In this document: positions 11,801 through 22,853 of the stretch, piece after piece | How positions within the stretch are numbered: position 1 is the first letter of the stretch | Layout of the letters: the number at the start of each line of letters is the position of its first letter | Origin: Chlorops oryzae | Taxonomy: Eukaryota; Arthropoda; Insecta; Diptera; Chloropidae | NCBI GenBank assembly: GCA_020466095.1 | Contig: CM035808.1 | Coordinates: 30,950,959 to 31,014,958, forward strand | Reading direction: 5' to 3' | DNA: 64,000 bases | Position numbers and translations under genes: made by a program | Notes under the pieces: generated by a model | Database searches by the model: none | Seen by the model: only the letters and a program-made list of their open reading frames with translations | Told to the model about the DNA's origin: nothing

Positions 11801-11991
11801 TCTGGGAATATCAAACGAATATACTCAATCCTTTGACATGGCGCATACTCTCGTCGCCTCGTATTTTCCTCGATTACATCATCGTCGAGGCCTTAGAGTC
11901 GCCACAGACTTATCTGAAGCTCTGTCCACTAGATGATAGTCCCGTGATCTCAGGCACTGAAAATGTCATGCAAATGCGGTATTGTAAGTGA
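5685..11991 (+). CDS. Pancreatic-type triacylglycerol lipase with PLAT domain, five coding exons
   Basis: Coding exons are 5685-5802, 10323-10588, 10648-10809, 10876-11518 and 11579-11991. All introns are GT-AG and the frame is continuous, giving 533 residues plus TGA. Family knowledge: such lipases hydrolyse acyl esters of glycerolipids, usually after secretion. Seen: the nucleophile elbow GHSLG places Ser199; Asp227 lies in ISGLDPAAPLF and His314 in CNHIRSY, the order and spacing of pancreatic lipase. Cys287 and Cys312 bracket a 24-residue lid of classical length. Residues about 397-533 form a PLAT/LH2 domain ending at a terminal Cys-Lys. The length fits two-domain animal lipases; the layout recalls Drosophila CG5966, from memory and untested. 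Odd: residues 1-39 contain no convincing signal peptide, so an upstream exon or alternative start is possible. Family call very sure; exact N-terminus less so. Confidence 0.93.
6922..7075. mobile_element. hAT-type MITE with CAGGGGCGGACTGGG end, 154 bp
   Basis: Inverted ends CAGGGGCGGACTGGGCCC and the complement of CCCCAGTCCGCCCATG; the body is GC-rich (GGGC/GCCC words) with a central T run. Flanking octamers CTGCCATG and CCGCCATT agree at 6 of 8, consistent with an old 8-bp duplication. Two open frames here are by-products of the palindrome. Confidence 0.7.
8541..8768 (+). mobile_element. tRNA-derived SINE, full-length copy with 13-bp target duplication
   Basis: TACTTTCTGTTTT occurs at 8528-8540 and 8769-8781. 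Between them lie an A box (TAGCGTAGGGGATGCG), a B box (GGTTCGATTCCCGG), a unique middle, a conserved 3' segment and a (CCTA)n-type tail. The order is that of a Pol III-transcribed SINE mobilised by a LINE. Open frames across it are meaningless. Confidence 0.8.
8853..8922 (-). repeat. tRNA-like sequence, degenerate (SINE head)
   Basis: On the minus strand TGGCGTAGTTG (A-box-like, + 8906-8916) precedes GAGTTCGAACTTC (B-box-like, + 8862-8874). The spacing is tRNA-like, but no clean acceptor stem can be drawn, so this is a SINE remnant rather than a tRNA gene. A weaker plus-strand relative may lie at about 9371-9440. Confidence 0.4.
10323..10588 (+). CDS. Lipase coding exon 2
   Basis: Acceptor TTTCAG precedes it and donor GTAATT follows the Trp codon. 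It carries the N-terminal alpha/beta core strands: the RCYG.YGCFPL start typical of the family, the HFALYTTHAF strand and the KIFFITHGY oxyanion-side motif. It ends in phase 0. Confidence 0.92.
10648..10809 (+). CDS. Lipase coding exon 3
   Basis: 54 codons between TTTACAG and GTAAGT, phase 0 at both ends. It contains the VVVVDWGGGSSPPYVQAA block (beta-5 loop), followed by the NIRLVG helix seen across animal lipases. Confidence 0.92.
10876..11518 (+). CDS. Lipase coding exon 4 (catalytic triad and lid)
   Basis: Encodes residues 183-396: Ser199 in GHSLG, Asp227, the cysteine-bounded lid (Cys287-Cys312) and His314. A second cysteine cluster (CSKCDS...HRC, about residues 350-360) lies at the end of the catalytic domain. 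Preceded by TTTCAG; donor GTAAGT after the first base of an Arg codon. This is the most diagnostic exon in the gene. Confidence 0.95.
11579..11991 (+). CDS. Lipase coding exon 5 (PLAT domain and stop)
   Basis: Follows a 60-bp intron ending CCTTTCAG. It encodes the beta-sandwich PLAT/LH2 domain, in which colipase- or lipid-proximal contacts occur in vertebrate relatives. The TGA stop at 11989-11991 is embedded in a string that also reads as a perfect donor (TT|GTAAGT at 11984), so an alternative 3' end is conceivable. The terminal Cys, common at the end of family members, argues that this stop is used. Confidence 0.88.
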
Positions 11992-14900
11992 AACGTTTGC
12001 CCCTTTTCCTTTCCATGAAAAAAGGCTTCATCACTAATTTGCAATCGTTATACAAAGATGAAAATTGAAGACTGAACGTATTTTAAAAATATTTATTGAG
12101 CTCATTAGTTTGAGGAAAAAACGATTATTCATTAAACACTTTAAACACTTACAAGTGAAAATGGGTTAAATGCACTTAAACGGTTTTAAACTTAACACAC
12201 ATTCAAAAGATTCCCGCTATTGAGGTTTGTGTTTGTGCTGATGCTCCCAGTGAGAACTTTCCACATTTCAACTGCGACACAAACCTCAATGTTATCGGTA
12301 GTGCTAGGTTCGTGTATGAACTATAACGTCCTATGCATAAATATATTAATATGTATAAGACTGCAGGTTGAACTTAAGATAGGATTACACGAGTCAAAAG
12401 TTTGACATAAAGTATAATGTAATGTATAAAATAGCCTTTGAAATAAAAAAAATATTACTTGATAAAATAAAAAGTTTTCCCATGCACTATATTTACATGG
12501 TCAAATATGATTAAATATTTATTAATACAAAAAAGCTAAGCTTTTAGAATGCATATAAAATTAAATTGGTATCATTGTGTTCGTTGAAGGTCATGGCAGG
12601 ATCGCCATGTTTTGTAAACTTTTTTTTTAAAGATTTGTAATTTTTGTCCACTCTTGTTCAGTGGATGGTTCCTGAGGGTTACCAACATGTTACTAAAATG
12701 TTACCGTCTATCCGTCAGTCTGTATATAGTTTTCTTATCGAACGAGTTGAACTATCGTCATTAAACTATATTATTGGCGTATTGACGAGGACATGAGTAA
12801 GAATTACAACGAGAATGAGGTGGATTGCTTTTAGGGATGCCTCCAGTACTAAAGCTGTTTTGAAAATCAATCTGTTCTAAAATCTGAACTTTGTAGATAG
12901 GTAATTCAATGATATATGTATATAACTCTTTTTTAAGCTCCGATTGATCGTGTAATCCTACCTTTAGAGTTTTGGAATTATAATTGGAATTGTTGTTTAA
13001 TTGTTGTTAATTTCCGAGAATTTTCATAAAAGCATATATTGGCTACTGTAAAAAACATTTTATATTGTTATATAATCGATTTAATATTTTTAAATATTTT
13101 TGTCATTGATAAGATTTTGTGTGAATTTAAATTGTAATATTTATCGGTATTGTATTATATTTAAAATATGAAAAATTTTTTACAATAAAACAATTTATTT
13201 TAAGCAAACATAATTCGGAAATTGTTTTTTATTTGATCTTAATAGAAATTAAAGATTGCATCCAATTGTTCGGTTTAATCGGACTCATGATGGATTGACG
13301 AAAAATTGAAAGAAAATTAAATCAACTTACAACTATTAAAAACTAATTTTTCATATCAAAAACTCATGGGTGAACTTCTTGCCCACCAAACATTTATTTG
13401 AAATGAGATTTATAGGTACGATCATTAGCGCCCCCATAGAAAACATACCAGTCTTTTCTTACAAAATTAAAGCTGACTATATTCAAAGGATAAAACCATT
13501 CACCGCTTCCATAGCAGCAGTAAGATTCCAAGAGATCTCCCATAGATCTCTGGCGCTGGCAGCCATTGGTATTAGTTTGTTCTTCCCATACTAAACCTCT
13601 TTATAACAACTATAACAGTTTCATCTAAGATCCCACTTCTTCCTATGAAATCCAGAATAATCTTTAATAATAACTTTCTTTTGATTCCTACTTTAATTGA
13701 CCTTTCTGCGGCAAAACATACTTAATGTTCTGGAAAATTCATTACAGGTCCTTCATGGCCCAACAAGAACAAATTTTATTTTAAATCACATAACAATGTT
13801 CACTTTTAATCCTGAGAGAAAATCCATTGGATTAGGTCTGGAGCTGATTTTCGGTAGAAAATTATGTTCGTATTTTTTTTTTTTTTTTTGAGGGGGACAC
13901 TATTGCTTGAAAGCCTTTGAAATTGTGACTCCGCACAGAAGTGACTTTCGGTGAATTCTGATGCTGCATTTCTTCATCCAGGAAAATCGTTAAACAAACG
14001 AACTGGAACGATGAGGTAAAACGAATGAGTCTCTTCAATGTCATTTGATATATTTCGAGGGTATCGCATGTGCTCTGGCCCTTGAAATTAATTTTTCGTT
14101 TTTTCGACTGCATCCACCGTGCCCAAGAGCAAGATTCGTCACATGGCTTAGTGTGGCGCGTGGTACGATTTTCGGGTAGTCTTAAGCGGTGAGGAATCGA
14201 AATATTTTCAGAAGTTATTGCACGATTTTTGGCCTTTGCTGCAATGTTGCATTTGTAAAATGCTAGCGGGGGGATTTGAAAACTTTTTGTCTCTCTTGAT
14301 TTTTTCAGATATTTTTATTTATTTTTTTTTCGAATGTAATGAGAAGGAATTTAGTAAGCTAGTTATTGATTTATGGCTTTAGACGTGTGCAGTCTGGGAT
14401 GGCGAAGGAAATTTTTAAAAAGATTGAAAGAAATTTGCTAAAGGGTTTGTAAGAACCGATAGAACTCTTTAAAATATATTGGAGATAGTTTTTAGATTGA
14501 TTTTCAAAGAGTTTAAAAGATTAAGAAGTCTTTGTGAAACTAGAAAATCGAATATTTTTTCAATCAGTTTAGCAGAAGGATATTTACGGACGGCAGAAAT
14601 TGCCCTGTAGGAATTTGAGCTAGTGCCGTACTAGTACTTTACTAGTGTAAAAGCCACCAGTACTAGTTCTTTTCCATACCCCTGTCCATATAAAATTCTG
14701 TCGAAAATCAGTATAACATCTGTACAGGAAAGCACTAGTACAGTATGCACCAGAATTATTCTAGTACTTTTCGACCCAATTGGGTAAATTCGCACCAGTT
14801 AAATTCTAGTGATGTTTCCGAAAAAAAGTTTACAGAATCGTTGATTTTTTTTTTCAGTATATGTATAATGAAAATAAATATTTATAATAAAAGAAAACCA

Positions 14901-15829
14901 TTCGGTTGTGTTAATTAGTTATTTATAACGCCTCAATGAATGCAATTATTCCACCGATCATTAGTATAGTTATGGTGCAAACTTCCCAAACATTGCACTA
15001 GTTATTTTAGTACTACTCTCTCCCTTAACGCCCTTAATTGTTAAATGTGTTTTTAATTACAACAATGACAACGTTTCACTTCGTCTTTATCTCCTATTTC
15101 TATAGCTCTCTAGTGGTGCAACGACGCTGCGCCATGAGCTGTCAGCGCGGCTCTTGAGATTCTATGCTATCCAAAAATGCACTTTTCGGTAGCACTTACC
15201 GCATTCGTTTGTATAAAAATATCTATGTATGTATATGTGTGCATATGAATGTGTGTGTGTAGAATGTTGTCGCCTAATTTATGTGTATCAATTTCGTGGC
15301 TCTTTAAAAGTTGCCTTCGAGGGAATCGAGAAGGCACTTTATCTTCTTGTTTCTTTATTCTTGTCTCATGTTGCATTCAATTAGTTGGCAACTTGGCATA
15401 GGAAGATCGTACAGCAAAGCTTCGACGAATATTCGAAAATATGTTCTCCGTGAGGAAATTTTTAAAAGTCGAATTTTCATGCGGCTGTTTGCCCATGGGA
15501 GCCCTCACTAGCACTCACTGCCTTCGCAGTTGCACTGAAGTGTCGTCTTCAATTAAACTCATGACATATCCATTACTTCTTTTTCGTCTATACTCGTAAA
15601 ACATTAAAAATTCCTTTTATTTATAACTTTGTCAACGCACTTCAGCTGCTTTGATGCGATACAAAATTAAAAATAAAAATAAAATATGGGGGGAAAAATT
15701 GTAATTTTTCTAAAATTTCATGTTTTGAATTCGGAACCTGCTATTCAGCTCGGAAGTTTATGTCATCTTATAGGGAATAAATTGTTAGTGACAATTGGAA
15801 ATGTTTCGCATTTGAACGTCATCTTTTTA
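11992..15829. other. Lipase 3' flank and non-coding DNA
   Basis: Starts with the lipase 3' UTR. Further on, CTAGTAC/ACTAGT words are unusually dense at about 14618-14770. There are T runs at about 13869 and 14850, and GTGTGTGTG near 15250. No gene recognised. Confidence 0.5.
12442..12447 (+). terminator. Candidate polyadenylation signal of the lipase gene
   Basis: AATAAA about 450 bp after the lipase stop; a second AATAAA lies about 20 bp further on. This is the first canonical hexamer pair on the coding strand downstream of the stop, in an AT-rich stretch where chance occurrences are common. Confidence 0.4.
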
Positions 15830-16345
15830 ACACTGTAATGAGAATCACAAATCATTCGATTTGGTCCTTTAGCCATCAATATGCCGTCTAGAATTTGCCA
15901 CTGAAACTTTTCGTCATAAACATATCTTATAAGAATTATCACTACATTGACACGCACACCCGAATGAAGTTGTCATTAGATTGACTGCTTTGTCATCAAC
16001 ATGTTGTTCTTTAGAAATATTCCTAAGACTGGCCCGTTTTATCATCCACTATAACTAGCCATATGCATACCCAATAGGAATTGTCATCATATTGAATCAT
16101 CTCATCAACATAGGTCTAGAAATAATCATAATATTAGCGCCTTTGGCCTCCAACATACCCTCTAGAACTTTTCATCACTATACCCAATAAGAATTGTCAT
16201 TTGATTGAACCTGCCATCTACATGGCCTCTACATATCTTTTTTACACTGGCTCCTTTTATCATCAATATATCTGCAAGAATTTTCCAAAAGCAAACCCTA
16301 TAGGAATTGTCACTCGATTCAATCTTTTCTAAAGCTCTTCTTTAA
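15830..16345 (+). repeat. Cryptic tandem repeat, period about 112 bp, four degenerate units
   Basis: The core AATAGGAATTGTCAT.TGATTGAA recurs with TTGTCAT at 15970, 16081 and 16194 and TTGTCAC at 16308 (spacings 111, 113, 114). Between cores the order TTTTATCATCAA, CTAGAA, ACCCAATA is conserved, followed by TCATCAACAT and AGAAATA. The first unit carries an insertion of about 30 bp. Old, diverged minisatellite-like array with no protein frame. Confidence 0.6.
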
Positions 16346-18034
16346 CATACGTTTTGAAGTGCTAAACCGTGAAGCCAACATCGAAGGTGGAAAATGTAAC
16401 ACCGATAAAAAAATAAAGGAAACAAATAAAAAGCAAACAACCAAATGAGCAGCAAAAACAATTGAAAATCTAATCAAAGATTAAAAATCAGTGATAACCC
16501 CACAAATGAACTCTGCCGGTACTTGAAACAACAATCGAAGGGCTCGAAAATCCTCCCACACGCTCGCCTATTCAATTGTGTCTCACCCTTTTGTTGAAGA
16601 GCGAGAAATTTTGACATCGGAATCCATTTGTCAGCCCCTTCAGATTAAAATCAAGGATTTAAAATGTAATTTGATTCGTAACAAAGCAAAAAAAAAAAAG
16701 AAAAACAACAACAAAAGAGCAACAATCACCAACAAGATCCACCCTGGTGCGAAACGGAAGGAATCTTCGGTAGGACGGAAGGAAGGATGCTACCAACAAA
16801 ACACAGCAATAATAATGACAACAAACACACCCCTTCGAGGAGCGTGAGGGTTTTCCAAACCATAACCGAAGCAAACGAAACGGAAGAATGATTTTCTGCT
16901 TGCTGAAACGGCAGGATATCCAGCGGGGGCAGCAGTCATCTCGACCTCGATTCTGGGTACCGCGTCTCTGGAGTATCATTTTGTTTGAGAAGTGTGCCTG
17001 GGTGATCCTTACTGCTTGCAGGGAGCAATATTCAAGGATGCGACTGGTTGAGTCCATTAATCATTTTGTAATTTTGTGGAATGCGGTACGTTGGCATGGC
17101 TCTATTTTCAACTGGCTGAGGGGACATGGTGTCTTGTTGGGTTTATATGACGGCACAACATCGAGGAAGATTGCTCAACACGCAGTGAAAATGAAATTTT
17201 CACATCTGTAATTTGTTAAGTGCATTCGTTATTACGTCGAATTATTTTCAGTTTTATGGGTTAAGTGCTTTTTGAGCTGCCCTTCCAAACTAGAATTTGC
17301 GGAAGGATATAGAGAGAGAGAGACAGATAGGAGAGAGAGAGAGAGAGAGAGGAAAGAAAAAGTAACGAAATGCGGAAATAAAGTCTGTGTTTCTTCGTTT
17401 TGAATAAGATCTCTCCATCGATTTAATCAAATCAAGTCTCGTTCCAATCGTATTGAAACTATCCCACCCTCTCGGTGTGCAGGACATAATATCCTTCCAC
17501 TTCATTGACTTAAAGTCTAGGAGGAAATCAAGTTGACTGGTGGCTTTAAAAAAAAAAAAAACAAACGGCAATCTGCAACAAATGCTAAAAATATTGTGTC
17601 AAGTGTCTGCTCGGATGGGCTGCTGTTTCCATTTTCGGATGGAACCGGAAAATAAGGGTGTTTCCTTTAATTACTACAAGATGCAGCTTGTTTGACAACA
17701 TCATTAAGTAATGACAACAAGCACTTCACTGCTGCAAATGCAATTTGATTTGAACAAGCGAAAGAGCACAACGGGGTGGGATATGAATATTTTATTTTTT
17801 ATTATATCCCTCATATGTATAAATTTGGAAGATTACACTTTTTGGAAATAAGTATTTAACTCGTATAGTGGACAAACACTTCTCGGAAGATTTTCGCAAA
17901 TATTAACATATTATATTTAATATTATTATTAATATTCACATATTCTGAAATGGCTAGATATGGGTTTCATGGGCGGAATTTATTTATAGTTGGTTCTCTG
18001 ACATGAGTAGATCGAGCTTAAGATTAAATTCTTA
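16346..18034. other. Non-coding, no gene seen
   Basis: Contains an A-rich, repeat-poor stretch (16390-16850) and a GA microsatellite. A 107-codon frame at 16888-17211 has no recognisable domain and lacks codon-like composition. Confidence 0.5.
17311..17352. repeat. (GA)n microsatellite, interrupted
   Basis: AGAGAGAGAGAGACAG... followed by a second GA run. In flies GA tracts may bind GAGA factor, but no adjacent gene supports a promoter here. Confidence 0.8.
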
Positions 18035-18150
18035 CCCCCTTATTCATAATCAAATTTTAAATTTAAAACATTGTTTAAATGTCAAATTTCCATACAAAAA
18101 TTGCATTTAAACAATGTTTTAAAGTTAAAATTCGATTATGAATAACGGCG
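18035..18150. mobile_element. Harbinger/Tourist-like hairpin MITE, 116 bp
   Basis: Arms TTATTCATAATCAAATTTTA and the complement of the right arm (TTATTCATAATCGAATTTTA) pair over more than 40 bases around a loop of about 23. The ends are CCCCC and GGCG, and TTA lies just outside both ends, the three-base target expected of PIF/Harbinger. The perfect fold could mimic a small-RNA precursor. Confidence 0.6.
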
Positions 18151-18153
18151 TTA

Positions 18154-21100
18154 GATTACAACTCATAAGTCAATTATACTTCTTTCATATCATGTTAAGG
18201 AATTCGATGAAAAAATGTATAAAAAGGTCAGATCACATTTGTTTGTATGCGACCTATAGTTTGGAATGTCCTGGATATCCCTTTCCAAATAATATTCTGC
18301 ATATTCCCGAAAACCCTCTAATGGGGAAAATTTCAAAGTATAAAGAACAAATATTATTTATTAAAAATATTGAGTTGTGGGAATTTTCCATTTGTACACT
18401 CTGAGAGATCTAAAACAACCGAATTACTAAGGTTACACGCCCGATTTTCATCGCTCGAGGACCCAAAGGTACCTCCAAGAATGGATTTCCCTTGGGTTTT
18501 CTCCTCTCATTAATTGTAGGTACTTATAAGCGGATTTTTATTTATTTTAAAGAACCTTGGTTGAATCTCATTTAGGATTGGCTTTACGCCTCTTTACTTG
18601 AACTTAATCAGCTGGTTCGATCTCTGCTGTCCAGTTTGTATGGGAGTATTTATCGAACATTTTACTTGATTTAAGAATAAAGTTAAGGAATTCTTAAGCA
18701 AATTCGAGTGAAGTTAAGTTTAGTCAAGACCAATGGATCCTTTAAGCTCAATGTGTTTCAAAGAACTAGAACAATTACTTAGGTCAAAGTCAATGGAAAT
18801 GCTACACTATCAGATAACGAAAATTTTCCTCTTCGAATTGCTCTGACACCTTTTTGACCTTTTGAGTTGATGTTTTTTAACTTAAATAGGTTCGATGTTT
18901 TATAAAAGGTTTTCATTCAAAAATCACAGCTTAATGCAGCAAAAGTCATTTCTAAAACCCTCGCCTAGCATTTAGTTTCGATGTGAAGACCCTTCCAAGC
19001 CTCACTTAAATATATTTATTTATTTCGAAAAATCTTTCCATAGAATCGCACATGCAGGTGCCAACTTATGCCCCCGTTTCTGTTGATACCCTTTTCTTTT
19101 ATGAATAAAAAAACAAAAACCAAAATTAATACCAAAAACAAAAACAAAGGAAAATTTTAAATCTCTGCATGGTTCTTTTGTTCTGTCATACATACTACCC
19201 AAAAATGAAGAATGAAAAAAAAAACCAAAAACAAAAACCTGGCTGTGCTGTTATCATTTCGAAGCATCCATCCGAGAGACTAAGAAAGAACTCAACGAAT
19301 AAAATATCCAGAACGCAGTAATTCCTTTGAATGAAATCCAAAACCGTTTAGAGCCACAAGACGCCAAAGAAATTTACCATGCGTAAAAATACCGCGAAAC
19401 GCGCATGCGCAGCAGTTAAGCGAGCCTTCTTCTTATTGAAGCTGCTTAATTCTGTCTTTCTTTCGCGTTTGTTCGCTTTTTTTTCGGTGAACGTTGAGCT
19501 GGGTCGACACACGAAACTAAATTTGGTGTTTTAAAAAAACTAAAAAAAAAATTTTTTATAAAAAATAAAAACTTGGAATACAGGAATTTCAAACGTCGAA
19601 GGTAGAAAGAAGGTGGTTAAAGCCCATATCACAGTTGAACGAAACATTCAAATTCAAGTGTGGACGGTGAGCAGGGCAACGTGCGGGATGGACAAAAAAA
19701 AAATGGAAACAAAAAATAAGCGTTAACATGGCAACAATGATGTCCTGCTGTGACACTGAAATATTGTTATTATAAATTTTTATGACAATGTCACAAGAAT
19801 ATGTCTTCGGAGCTAGCTTCGCTTATATATTCTGTGGCTAACGACGCGAAGAAGTGCGCACAGCCATGAAAAACATGGAGGTGAAGTGTTAAAATATACC
19901 TTCTTTTTTTTTGACGCATCAAAACGTCGAGCTTTTTTGAAAGGGAAAATATTAGGAGTTTTTTGAACTTGACTTTTGAAAAGAAAATTAGGTGAAATCA
20001 AAGGTTTTATGCGCTTTAAAGGGTTAAATTCAATTTGGGGTAATAATTGGATAATATTCTATTTTGAAAATCAGATCTTTAATGTCTCAACGATTTGCTT
20101 AATGATAATTGGTATGTATTTTTCGGCTTTACAGTGGAAACTTCGTTATGTGGACAGACTTTAATAATCGATAGGTGTCTGAATGAAGAAGACGACATTG
20201 AAGCATGCTTTGAGGTGCATTTTAAGATAATATCTTATAAATCTGTCTATGAGAGGCACTGTAAGTTTAAAAGTTGACTATAGTCCCAGCAGAAAATGTC
20301 GCTTTAGACACGGTGGCGTTTCTCTATCGACTTTCTCAATGGGTACAGCGACCACATGTACCCAGTCAATTCATTATTGCAATAGACATTTCCCATTACA
20401 TGTCATTGGATGTCAACAGGACACCGTGGTACTGTTGACATGGTGCCGTCTCTCTATCGGATTTTTAACAGAAATGGCGACTTCATATGCCCCTAGCAAG
20501 GCTATCTTCGAAATTTCCGGGTGATTCAGGACGAGTCCAATTATAGAAGGTTAACTGCATATAAATCTCTTTGAGAACTTTGGCTACAAAGAATATCAGC
20601 ACGGAACAAAGAAAATTTCGAAAGACAGTCTAAAGAAAACATATATTCTTAAATTACGGGAACCCACATTTGTTCTACAACTTCAACCCTTTCATGAATT
20701 TGTGCTTACCGTACAAAATTTAGCCTTTTATCTTCCTTGATCCACACTTCTCTATTGGTCCGAAGGCAGAGATTTTCAGAAAATACCTGATGCCATTTTC
20801 TGTTTGTACCATTCGAAACATTTAAAATTGCTTCATCGTTATGAAGACAATCCAAAAACTATCTCAATAGGAGAAAAGTTTGTCAAATTTAAAGTGCTGA
20901 TCGCGCCCCTGGGATTAACCCAATCACTATTCAATCTCCATAGATCTAAGCTTCTATAAAATCGAATGAAATCTTTTATTTTAATCAAATATTTCATGCG
21001 CAATGCCGGCAATCTGCTTCAATGAGTTGACCCCGATTGCGACCTACGCCGACAATTTGAATGAAAATTTACGAGAAACTGTCAGAGACATTCAACGGAA

Positions 21101-22686
21101 AGGAAATTCCTTTTCCACCCGAAAGCAAGTACAGGAAATAGAGATCGCATCCGCGATCGCAGACTGCATCGAAACGTGAAAGTGTGGCATGCAACACTTT
21201 TCGTTGCTGGCATAAGAAATCGAAATTAAAAGTAGGAATTTACCGCTTGCTGCTGTGCTGCAAATTGCTCAAATAATTACGAATTCCTGAACAAATTGCG
21301 CGATCGTGATCAGAGAGAGAGAAAGAGTGTGTGTACAGACAGCAGCCAAAAGAGACATTTCAATGACAGACGGCAACGTAATGTGCCATTTGACGAATGC
21401 GCCAATGCAGAAAACTTCCATACAGAACAACAAATAAATCAACGGGGAACTTGGTCGATCTTTGCAGGTTTTATTTTCTTCTTAATTTTCGAAAAAACAA
21501 AACAGAAGGGATTTCGACCAAGACCGAGAGCTATAAAATTAAGCTTATTTTAATATCGAAAACGTGTTCACATTCGCAAATTAAATTCTCATTGATAAAA
21601 AGAACGCGAATATGCAATTAAAATTTGTTCCACTTCAGAATGACTCATTATTCGATATTGTCCAAAAGCAATTTCTTCACATTTGTCTTCATTTTTTTTT
21701 TCCATTATTTCAATCGAGTTTTATTTAACGTCCATATGACATCGAAAGAATGATTTTAAAACGAAAAGAAAAAGATCGTTTACGTAGTTATTCCTAATGA
21801 GCCCAGACAAATGTCCGATGCGACGGAATTTAGTTGAAGGCAATAAAATTTTACGAGGCCATAAAATAAACAAATAAAAATTTATGCATTCGCTTAATTA
21901 CCAATTTTATTCAATTATTAAAGCAATTCAGAATAACAGAAACAAGACTTGTAGCACCTTACATATCAAAGGGCTGATTACGATAGCGGACTTCCCTACA
22001 ACATATGCTGCAGTTTTTACGGTTGAGAGTGTTGCTCTTATCTACCCTGTGTGAAATTACGTAATGGTCAGTAGTTTTTGTCACGCACTCAAAGAATTTA
22101 TAAAGCCAGTTGAGAGGAAAACCTATATAAAAGGAAAGTCAGTTCGGCTCTCCCGGATTATGTCATCTCATTTAGATTTGTACTCATTTTGATGTAGATA
22201 ACTCTAGAAGGCGGCATGCAGTAAAATACGAGCCCACTTAACGTGTTAATAAGGCGACTATCCCAATTTTAGGAAGTCTTGGTCGATATCTGGGACTATT
22301 CTTCTTTTATAATTAACCATCACAGCCAAAGCCAAACTTCCTCATTGGACCCATGCCAAAATTTTTTGTTCTATGGATCCTGTTCACCGCTGTACCAGTT
22401 TTTCATTTTGTACCCAAATGTACTATCAATAACCGGTTAACGTACTGGTACAAGCTAATCTGGGGCCCGTAGATCCGAAGTTTGACTCCCTATTGAGAAT
22501 ATTTTCTTTAAGTCTGAAGTGAGTTCTCTTTAACGACTGGACCACATTACTTGAAGCTTGGAAGATATGCATAGTTTTGGAATCGATCCTGTATAGAGGA
22601 GAAACTTACAGGGTTGCGTATAACTACGGAAGGGAGTTTCTAGTTGCTTGTTTGCCCTATATCTTTTCTATATTTAAACTCTAATC
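18154..22686. other. Non-coding, no gene seen
   Basis: Includes a possible pogo-like MITE (20132-20261) and a duplicated segment of about 45 bp: GACACGGTGGCGT...CTCTATCG at about 20308, and GACATGGTGCCGTCTCTCTATCG at about 20438. The remaining frames are short and unconvincing. Confidence 0.5.
20132..20261. mobile_element. Possible pogo-like MITE
   Basis: Starts CAGTGGAAACTTCG, similar to 59358-59502, ends CACTG, and has TA just outside both ends. Only the outer five bases are convincingly inverted. Confidence 0.3.
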
Positions 22687-22845
22687 CAGTGATGGATTAA
22701 GACAATTTGCTGCCCTGGGCAGTTGAGATTTTGTCGCCTCAAACAGCAGACTAATTTTCGCCTTTTCTGTTATTGATGCATTGACGATCAGAATTTTCCG
22801 CCCCTGAAAACTTTCCGCCCTATGCAGCTGCCTATGTCGCCACTC
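22687..22845. mobile_element. hAT-type MITE, GGATTAAGACAATTTGC family, copy 1
   Basis: The left end CAGTGATGGATTAAGACAAT is matched by the complement of 47187 leftwards (CACGGGCGGATTAAGACAAT), and the right end reads TGTCGCCACTC. Flanking octamers CTCTAATC and CTCTCATC agree at 7 of 8, an 8-bp hAT duplication. 159 bp. Confidence 0.7.
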
Positions 22846-22853
22846 CTCTCATC

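Noticed and set aside
16888..17211. 107-codon plus-strand frame
   Set aside because: Overlaps an equally long minus-strand frame (16659-17057) and shows no domain.
20700..20915. Stop-free stretch with an APLGLTQ-like segment resembling a reverse transcriptase motif
   Set aside because: Only about 66 codons, no ATG, and neighbouring reverse transcriptase motifs are absent; chance resemblance is more likely.
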